Assembly: GCA_015659035.1 (NCBI GenBank)
Contig: DQNS01000145.1
Location: forward strand, 1 to 36,286
Origin: Acidobacteriota bacterium
GTDB lineage: Bacteria; Acidobacteriota; Vicinamibacteria; Vicinamibacterales; UBA8438
Direction: 5' to 3'
Length of the DNA stretch: 36,286 bases
How positions within the stretch are numbered: the stretch's first letter is position 1; each line of letters starts with the position of its first letter. The notes beneath the pieces were generated by a model, which ran no database searches, had not been told where the DNA came from, and saw only the letters and a program-made list of their open reading frames with translations. Shown in pieces: positions 31,500 to 36,286 of the stretch. The position numbers and the translations under genes were made by a program.

Positions 31500-33928
31500 G
31501 ACTGGGCTCTCCTCATCTGGAACGGTGGGCTCTTGATGACGCCCAGGATGAGCGACGAGAAGCGATGTCCGTCCGGAGCTGCCGCGCGTGTAATCGCGCG
31601 GATGGCCGGCGCGTCGTAGTACTCGACACCGCGGCCGAGCGCGTAGGTGAGCAGCTTCTCCGTCAACGTGGTGATGAACAGATCGGGCCGGCGCAGCAGC
31701 GCCTCACGCAGCCCCGCCGCGCCCTCGAAGGCGGTCCCGTCCGGGAGCACACCCGAGGCGTCGATCGGCATGTTCGACTCGCTGCGGGTCCGGAACCGTC
31801 CCACCGCGTCGAACTGCTCGAGCGCGAAGCCCGGTGGGTCCATCAGCCGGTGACAGCTGGCGCAGACCGGGTTGGCCCGGTGCTGCTCCATCGCCTCGCG
31901 CATCGACAGCGTCTTGCCGGCCCCGGTCGTCTCCTCGAGCGCCGGCACGTCGGGCGGTGGCAGCGGCGGTGGCGTGCCGAGCAGGTTCTCGAGCACCCAC
32001 TTGCCGCGCAGCACCGACGAGGTCCGGGTCGGATACGCGGTGGCCGTCAGGATGCTGCCGTGCCCGAGCAGCCCGCGCCGTGTGTCGTCGACCAACGTGA
32101 TCCGTCGAAAGTGGCTGCCGTAGATGTTCGGAATGCCGTAGTGCCGCGCCAGCCGCTCGTTGACGAACGTATAGTCGGCGGTCAGGAACTCGAGCACGCC
32201 GCGGTCCTCGTGGAGGATACTCTCGAAGAAGAGCTCCGTCTCTTGCTGGAACGCCTCCCGGAGCGCCGCGCCGAAGTCCGGGAACAGATCTTCGTCGGGT
32301 GTCAGCGCCGGCACGTTGCGCAGGTAGAGCCACTGCCCGGCGAAGTTCTCGACCAGTGCATCGGCACGCGCGTGCGCCAGCATCCGCCGCGTCTGGGCCT
32401 CGAGCACCTCCGGCTGGTGTAGGGTCCCATCGATGGCGGCGTCAAGCAGCTCGTCGTCCGGAACGCTGCTCCACAGGAAGAACGAGAGCCGCGAGGCGAG
32501 CTCGAGATCGCTGATGCGATACGGCGCGCCCGGCTCGACGCCGGCCGGGTCACGCTCGATCCGAAACAGGAACTCCGGGCTCGCGAGCAGGCGTCTAAGC
32601 CCCAACTCGATGCCGGCCTCGAACCCGCCGTCGGCATGTCCGTTGTCGTAGAAGTCGAGCAGCACCCCGAGATCGCGTTCCGTCACCGGCCTGTGATAGG
32701 CGCGCCGCGCCAGCGTCGAGAAGATCTGCCGGGCGCACCGCGCCTCGTCCTCGGTGTCGCCCGCGGTGGGCCGGCACACGAGGATGCGCCGACGGCTGGG
32801 GGTCTCGTCGACCGGCCGCGCACCGCTCGCCTCGAACGGACCGGCGATCGTGACGCTCCCGACGTAGGGCTGATCCCGGGTGTCGCCGCCGGTAATGCTC
32901 GTGTAGGGACGCAGAAACGGCTGACGCAAGGTCTCCGCGTAGGCGGAGGTCTTCTGGTGGAACGTCACCTGCACCGTGTGCGGACCGGCCCGGACCGGTA
33001 CCCGGATCTCCCACGCCTCGTCGGCGGCGCGCTGCCGCTGGATGTATTCCTGGTACTCGGGGCTGCGCCGGTCCACTCCTTCCGGCCGCGGCTCGCCGAT
33101 GACGAACGTCTGCAGCGGCTCGCCGTCCAGGCTCACCTCGAGCTGGTGCGGTGTGTCGAACGTCTTCAGCGTGCCACTGGCGTCGCGGCCCAGCCGCACA
33201 CGGAACGTGTACTCGGCGTCCTCCGGGAACGTGTAGTCGATCCAGGTGCCGCCGCGGGTGCCGAACGGCAACCCGTCCACGCGAACATCCTGCGTCAGAT
33301 CGGTCGCCAGACGGAACGTCTCGGCCGTCGGCGAGGGCACCGGTCTGCCGACCGCGAGACGGCTGATCTTCTTGGCGGCCGAAAGATAGCGCTCGAGCAG
33401 GCTCGGGGACATCCCCAGCACGCCGGCGATGTTGTCGAAGCCGTAGCTGCCATCGTCGGCCGGCAGCAACGCCGCGACGTCGACCTCGAGCGCGAGCAGG
33501 TCGCGAATGACGTTGTGATACTCGCTGCGGTTGAGCCGGTGGAAGGTGTCGGTCCGGCCAGGGTCCGGATGCGCCGCCGCAGCGCCATCGAGCTCGGTCT
33601 CCAGCCAGGCCGTGAACGTCTCGTAGGTGGCGGCGTCCGGCCGGGGTCTGGACACGGGCGGCATGGCACCGGCCCGCATCTTGCCCACCACCTTCTCCCA
33701 GATTTCGGGATGCGCCCCGACGTCAGACACGTCCATCACGTCGAGCGTGAGGTCGGCGGTCCGGAGCCGCTGGTTGTGGCAGGTGACGCAGTAGCGGTCG
33801 AGCAGCGCGCGCTGTGGTGTCGCGAATTCGGTCGTCGCCGGCTGTCCTGGAGCGACGGCGCGCATCGGTCCGGACGCGGTCGACATGATTGCCACCGCTC
33901 CCGCCACCAGCCCGAATAGGCTCCGCAT
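31496..33928 (-). CDS. Planctomycete-type diheme cytochrome, DUF1587-1595-1592-1588-1585 (cassette B)
   Basis: This is an 810-aa exported protein with the first heme motif CVTCH at residues 47-51 and the second, CASCH, near residues 689-693. Domains run as in the protein at 4540-7047: DUF1587 (LNRSEYHNVIRDLLALEVD, GFDNIAGVLGMSPSLLERYL), the central ligand-binding-like beta segment, DUF1595/1592 (LARRAYHRPV, ELASRLSFFLWSSVPDDELLD, FAGQWLYLRNV), DUF1588 and DUF1585 (EKLLTYALGRGVEYYD). ATG 33928 is taken because it starts a signal peptide (RSLFGLVAGAVAIM); the SD is a run of G. The central segment differs most from cassette A, with an extra loop EGVDRRSPEYQEYIQRQR, so the two may act on different ligands. 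Confidence 0.93.
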   Translation of the reverse strand: MRSLFGLVAGAVAIMSTASGPMRAVAPGQPATTEFATPQRALLDRYCVTCHNQRLRTADLTLDVMDVSDVGAHPEIWEKVVGKMRAGAMPPVSRPRPDAATYETFTAWLETELDGAAAAHPDPGRTDTFHRLNRSEYHNVIRDLLALEVDVAALLPADDGSYGFDNIAGVLGMSPSLLERYLSAAKKISRLAVGRPVPSPTAETFRLATDLTQDVRVDGLPFGTRGGTWIDYTFPEDAEYTFRVRLGRDASGTLKTFDTPHQLEVSLDGEPLQTFVIGEPRPEGVDRRSPEYQEYIQRQRAADEAWEIRVPVRAGPHTVQVTFHQKTSAYAETLRQPFLRPYTSITGGDTRDQPYVGSVTIAGPFEASGARPVDETPSRRRILVCRPTAGDTEDEARCARQIFSTLARRAYHRPVTERDLGVLLDFYDNGHADGGFEAGIELGLRRLLASPEFLFRIERDPAGVEPGAPYRISDLELASRLSFFLWSSVPDDELLDAAIDGTLHQPEVLEAQTRRMLAHARADALVENFAGQWLYLRNVPALTPDEDLFPDFGAALREAFQQETELFFESILHEDRGVLEFLTADYTFVNERLARHYGIPNIYGSHFRRITLVDDTRRGLLGHGSILTATAYPTRTSSVLRGKWVLENLLGTPPPLPPPDVPALEETTGAGKTLSMREAMEQHRANPVCASCHRLMDPPGFALEQFDAVGRFRTRSESNMPIDASGVLPDGTAFEGAAGLREALLRRPDLFITTLTEKLLTYALGRGVEYYDAPAIRAITRAAAPDGHRFSSLILGVIKSPPFQMRRAQS

Positions 33929-34065
33929 CGTGGCCCCCCGCCCGGTTGGTGCACTTCTCACCGGTAGATTGGATCCTACACCAGTTAGCCTATCCAGATC
34001 GGCCTCAGGGCAGGCAGGGGGAGAGGGGAGGCAGTCGAATACAGCGGCACTTTCACGACGGGCTG

Positions 34066-34479
34066 CTAGCGACTGTTGCAGGGGTAGGCCTCAGCGAACG
34101 CCTGGAGAATCAGTTCGGCATCCCACCGACCGAGGTCGTCTGGATGCAGCGTGAGAAAGGCGTGGACAACGCGGGCCATCTGCCCGGCGCTGATCGACGC
34201 GGATGGACAGAATGCCGTGCGGCTGTCAAAGGTCTCGACCATCATCTCGTGGGTGTGCCAAACAGCGCTCACCAGCCCAAGGCACTGCCCCATCTGCATC
34301 CCGCGCGCTACCGAGTTGGACTCGATGACCGGGCCACCGTCGGCGGCGCGCAATGCGGCTCCGCATTCGCGTAGCAACGCGTTTCCATCGTCGACGTTCG
34401 GGGTCGGAAGCTGCGCCGCCGCGCGGCCAGCGGTCGCGACGAACACGAGCGCGAGCACGCACAGGATGGGTCTGGTCAT
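34066..34479 (-). CDS. Rap1a/Tai-like secreted protein
   Basis: This 137-aa protein has a signal peptide (ILCVLALVFVATAGRAAA) and four cysteines in the mature part: C39, C66, C91 and C134. The blocks GNALLRECGAAL, GMQMGQCLGLVSAV, FCPSASISAGQMARVVHAFLTLHPDDL and ILQAFAEAYPC match the Rap1a/Tai immunity family, which binds and neutralises amidase effectors of type VI secretion. Many chromosomal homologues stand alone with no effector, and none is seen here, so an immunity role is not supported by context. An AGGAG SD precedes ATG 34479. It is downstream, on the same strand, of the hairpin-rich gap at 34480-35054. Confidence 0.8.
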   Translation of the reverse strand: MTRPILCVLALVFVATAGRAAAQLPTPNVDDGNALLRECGAALRAADGGPVIESNSVARGMQMGQCLGLVSAVWHTHEMMVETFDSRTAFCPSASISAGQMARVVHAFLTLHPDDLGRWDAELILQAFAEAYPCNSR

Positions 34480-34509
34480 CGGTGTCAGCTCCTGGTTCGA
34501 CCTACGTAC

Positions 34510-34546
34510 CTGGCGAGGCTCCGCCCGGTTGGCTCCGCCTCGCCAG
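34510..34546. repeat. 10-bp perfect inverted repeat with 17-base loop
   Basis: CTGGCGAGGC (34510-34519) and GCCTCGCCAG (34537-34546) are exact complements. The stretch also contains GGCTCCGCC twice in direct orientation. Confidence 0.6.
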
Positions 34547-34560
34547 CCGAGCTTGTCTCA

Positions 34561-34582
34561 CAGCCCCGCTACGCGGGGGCTG
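34561..34582. repeat. GC-rich hairpin next to the long palindrome
   Basis: CAGCCCCGC pairs with GCGGGGGCTG around a TAC loop, with one bulged G. Its right arm runs directly into the palindrome that begins at 34580. Confidence 0.55.
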
Positions 34583-34676
34583 GACTCCTTGAACGGAGGC
34601 TGTCGTGATGAGAGCGAAAAAAACGTGATCAAAACTTGACTCAATTGTCACGACACACGTTGTTCAAGGAGTCTAG
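34580..34676. repeat. 97-bp nested palindrome
   Basis: Outer arms CTGGACTCCTTGAAC (34580-34594) and GTTCAAGGAGTCTAG (34662-34676) pair over 15 bases with one mismatch. Seven unpaired bases on each side lead to inner arms GTCGTGA (34602-34608) and TCACGAC (34648-34654), around a 39-base AT-rich loop. The symmetry suggests a small mobile element or a structured transcript. Confidence 0.65.
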
Positions 34677-34769
34677 TGATTCCATTCTTGATCGGATCGA
34701 GCAGCCCGTGATGAAAGTTCAACTGCATTTGAGTGGCCTGGGCCAACCGTGCATCCCCGAGGACCCCCT

Positions 34770-34940
34770 ATGGCGAAGCAACCGATCGTCGTCGTCCTGC
34801 TGCTGACCGACCAACCCACGCGCCGTCTGGCGCTGGGAGCTCGGCGAGATGGGGCGGGCCGGCTCCGTGACAGCAAGGTCGCGCTGATCGGCGAGAAGAT
34901 CGCGCAGGCCGCCCAGCGCACACCCCCGCCCCGCCGCTGA
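34770..34940 (+). CDS. Possible 56-aa small protein (doubtful)
   Basis: ATG 34770 has a GAGGA SD seven bases upstream and opens a 56-codon frame, MAKQPIVVVLLLTDQPTRRL and onward, basic and ending in TPPPRR. No domain is recognised. It lies in a structured intergenic region with no promoter seen, and may be a chance frame in GC-rich DNA. Confidence 0.25.
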   Translation: MAKQPIVVVLLLTDQPTRRLALGARRDGAGRLRDSKVALIGEKIAQAAQRTPPPRR

Positions 34941-34965
34941 CCGCCCAACGGGCGGAGTCCTACAA

Positions 34966-35030
34966 GGCGCGCGACAATGCGCGCCTCGCGGTTGCGGCGC
35001 GAGGCTTTGGGGTCCCCGCAAGCAACCGCG
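34966..35030. repeat. Overlapping alternative stem-loops
   Basis: GGCGCGC/GCGCGCC (34966-34972, 34979-34985) forms one hairpin. GCCTCGCG/CGCGAGGC (34983-34990, 34998-35005) forms a second. CGCGGTTGC/GCAACCGCG (34987-34995, 35022-35030) is a third, which shares bases with the second, so the two cannot coexist. Confidence 0.5.
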
Positions 35031-35033
35031 TGG

Positions 35034-35056
35034 GACTCGGGGCGCAGCCCCGAGTC
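35034..35056. terminator. Strong 9-bp hairpin at the VOC gene stop codon
   Basis: GACTCGGGG (35034-35042) and CCCCGAGTC (35048-35056) pair perfectly around a five-base loop and overlap the TGA at 35057-35055. There is no U-tract after it on the minus strand, so it may limit 3' decay or act as a Rho-independent-like stop only weakly. Confidence 0.35.
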
Positions 35057-35576
35057 AGCTATAGATAATGAACTCGAGCAGGTTGTCGTCGGGGTCGCGG
35101 ATGTAGTGGCTGGTGCCGCTCGCGGTCCCACCGTTGCGACCGCCCGTCCGGTCGACCGGACCCTCGATCACGTCGGCTCCGGCCCGGTCCAGGGTATTCC
35201 GTAGCGCCGCGGTGGTCCCGTCCCACACGAAGCAGAAGTCCCCGCACGGCGGCTCGGCCGCTGGCGCGCGCAGCGTAAAGCTCTCGCGCTGCCATAGCAC
35301 CGGCTGATGGAAGTTGATCTTCTGGTCGCCGAAGTGCACCGAACAAACCTGCGCCCCCGCGTTCACGGTGAAGCCGAGCGCGCGATAGAACCGGACCATC
35401 GCGTCGGTGTTTCGCATCGGCACCGCCACATGGTCGAACGACCGGATCGGTTCGCCCTGCGCCGCCAATCTGGACGCGCCGCCGGCGACCGCCAGCGAGG
35501 CGCCGCCGCCGAGCACACCCTTGATGAACCGCCGCCGTGACCGCTCCAGACCCACTTCTCTCGCACGCTCACCCAT
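35055..35576 (-). CDS. Tat-exported VOC-family (glyoxalase-fold) protein
   Basis: This 173-aa protein has a twin-arginine signal (RSRRRFIKGVLGGGASLAVAG) followed by one vicinal-oxygen-chelate domain: FDHVAVPMRNTDAMVRFYRALGF, a QKINFHQPV strand, and SHYIRDPDDNLLEFIIY at the end. Metal ligands of the family are plausible in FDH, NFH and LEF. Members are dioxygenases, glyoxalases or resistance proteins and are normally cytoplasmic; a Tat signal suggests a metallated periplasmic enzyme. ATG 35576 follows GGGAGA with eight bases spacing and is preferred to TTG 35597. It is 85 bases downstream of the ICMT-like gene. Confidence 0.87.
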   Translation of the reverse strand: MGERAREVGLERSRRRFIKGVLGGGASLAVAGGASRLAAQGEPIRSFDHVAVPMRNTDAMVRFYRALGFTVNAGAQVCSVHFGDQKINFHQPVLWQRESFTLRAPAAEPPCGDFCFVWDGTTAALRNTLDRAGADVIEGPVDRTGGRNGGTASGTSHYIRDPDDNLLEFIIYS

Positions 35577-35661
35577 CGGCCATTCTCCCTGTCGCAACGC
35601 TGGAAACGGTCAGACCATAGCCTGGCTGCGCGGTCAGCCTCCAGACGAGGCTACGAGTTCT

Positions 35662-36219
35662 TCAGAAGAAGACGTAGCGCGGCACCCGCTTCTGGTAGTC
35701 CCCGTACTCTGTACCGTACTGAGTCAGGCAAGCGGTCTCTTCCCCGAGAATGCGGAAGTGATACCCGACCGCTGACGCCAGCCAGAGCATGACCGCGCTC
35801 CACGAACCGATGGCGACACAGGTTCCGAGCAGCATGGCAGCCATCCCCAGCCATTGCGGGTTCCTCGACACGCGATACAGACCTCTGGTCACCATCTGGC
35901 CGGGCGGTGTGCGATTGTAGCTCAGGAGAGCGGCGGACATGACGGCCGAGCCGGCAACGCACAGCGCGACGCCGACAAGGAGCACACCTTGGCCGATCTT
36001 CAGGGGCGTACCGATGATCAAGACGAAGGCGACCAGCGACGGGAGCTTCCCGAGAAGTGACACGACCAGCTGATACCGACGCCAGCCGGAAATGTCATAG
36101 AGCTTGGTCACGATGTCTCTGGAAAAGCTAGCAAGCAGCACGCCAAAGACCAGAAAGAAGACGCTCAACAGGAGCCACCCGTTGAGCCAACCCCACTGCA
36201 TGTCTGGAAACAGCTCCAT
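35662..36219 (-). CDS. ICMT/PEMT-like membrane methyltransferase
   Basis: This 185-aa protein has about five hydrophobic segments (LLLSVFFLVFGVLLA, VVSLLGKLPSLVAFVLIIG, GVLLVGVALCVAGSAVMSA, GMAAMLLGTCVAIG, AVMLWLASAVGYH). The C-terminal signature of isoprenylcysteine carboxyl methyltransferase and related phospholipid methyltransferases is present: TRGLYRVSRNPQWLG, then EETACLTQYGTEYGDYQKRVPRYVFF as separate blocks, with the conserved E, YG.EY..Y and VPRY elements that bind S-adenosylmethionine. In bacteria such proteins methylate small thiols, lipids or unknown targets. ATG 36219 has GGAAG eight bases upstream. The remaining 67 bases to the window edge hold nothing assignable. Confidence 0.82.
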   Translation of the reverse strand: MELFPDMQWGWLNGWLLLSVFFLVFGVLLASFSRDIVTKLYDISGWRRYQLVVSLLGKLPSLVAFVLIIGTPLKIGQGVLLVGVALCVAGSAVMSAALLSYNRTPPGQMVTRGLYRVSRNPQWLGMAAMLLGTCVAIGSWSAVMLWLASAVGYHFRILGEETACLTQYGTEYGDYQKRVPRYVFF

Positions 36220-36286
36220 CGTTCTCGCTTCCACTCGTCTTGCTCGCGGCGGGTAACACACCGTACAAAACCGAAGGGCCGAGCCA

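Larger units (their letters stand above)
34480..35054. other. Hairpin-rich intergenic region (575 bases)
   Basis: Between the Rap1a-like gene and the VOC gene there is no convincing long gene. It holds a 10-bp stem (34510-34546), a GC-rich hairpin (34561-34582), a nested 97-bp palindrome (34580-34676), a possible 56-codon frame (34770-34940), overlapping alternative stems (34966-35030) and a 9-bp hairpin at the VOC stop (35034-35056). An A7 run lies at 34617-34623. It looks like a repeat-prone or structured-RNA region. Confidence 0.7.

Noticed and set aside
34580..34676. Integron attC site
   Set aside because: The arms lack the RYYYAAC and GTTRRRY core sites and no integrase or cassette array is present.
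34673..35131. Minus-strand 152-codon frame across the hairpin-rich gap
   Set aside because: It overlaps the VOC gene in another frame, consists largely of Arg/Ser/Ala/Pro, and is crossed by several strong hairpins.
1..36286. tRNA, rRNA, CRISPR array, phage or type VI genes
   Set aside because: No T-loop/acceptor patterns, regularly spaced repeats, or phage or secretion hallmark proteins were found on reading both strands.

Overview
The window is GC-rich, gene-dense bacterial chromosome. It combines secreted 'Planctomycete-type' heme proteins (DUF1587/1592/1588/1585), Tat-exported DUF1552 partners, exported ankyrin proteins, PQQ-like and NHL propellers, an S9 peptidase, DinB and VOC proteins, and many periplasmic or lipoprotein products. 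That set is typical of Acidobacteriota (Vicinamibacteria-like), with Planctomycetota or Verrucomicrobiota as weaker alternatives. No rRNA, tRNA or CRISPR was seen, so taxonomy is inferred from gene content only.

Layout. 1-611: start of a DUF1592 heme protein running off the left edge. 835-1418: a MazEF toxin-antitoxin pair whose operator overlaps its promoter. 1531-2883: a lipoprotein amidohydrolase. 3114-8411 (+): cassette A, ankyrin, DUF1592 and DUF1552 with overlapping junctions. 8434-11457 (-): a porin, CuA-like cupredoxin and diheme oxidoreductase operon. 11624-16707: Tat-exported enolase-superfamily enzyme, S9 peptidase, DinB protein and a divergent membrane protein. 16729-23020 (-): glycogen operon glgX-malQ-glgB with ATGA overlaps, its 5' end abutting a decayed IS481-like element (23075-23363). 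23360-28456: ferritin-like protein, PQQ-like propeller, a putative selenoprotein, a heme lipoprotein, an NHL propeller and a small exported Cys protein. 28511-33928 (-): cassette B, a second DUF1592-DUF1552 pair followed by a second ankyrin gene. 34066-36219 (-): Rap1a/Tai-like protein, a hairpin-rich 575-base gap, a Tat-exported VOC protein and an ICMT-like membrane methyltransferase.

How the genes work together. Much of the window encodes envelope redox and catabolic machinery. Three DUF1592 loci, a diheme DHOR, a CuA-type cupredoxin and a monoheme lipoprotein imply extensive periplasmic electron transfer. The Tat enzymes, peptidase and propellers suggest oxidation and breakdown of imported polymers. 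The glycogen operon handles storage polysaccharide.

The strongest hidden item is a thiol-peroxidase-like gene (25780-26325, minus). It has an in-frame TGA exactly where its family has the first Cys of CxxC. A good bacterial SECIS-like stem-loop begins 17 bases after the TGA. A standard caller would truncate this gene. Other structure not explained by genes includes a nested 97-bp palindrome, overlapping alternative stems, a 39-40 bp dispersed repeat family (three copies), and a 174-bp element with 19-bp terminal inverted repeats that supplies the selenoprotein gene's stop codon.
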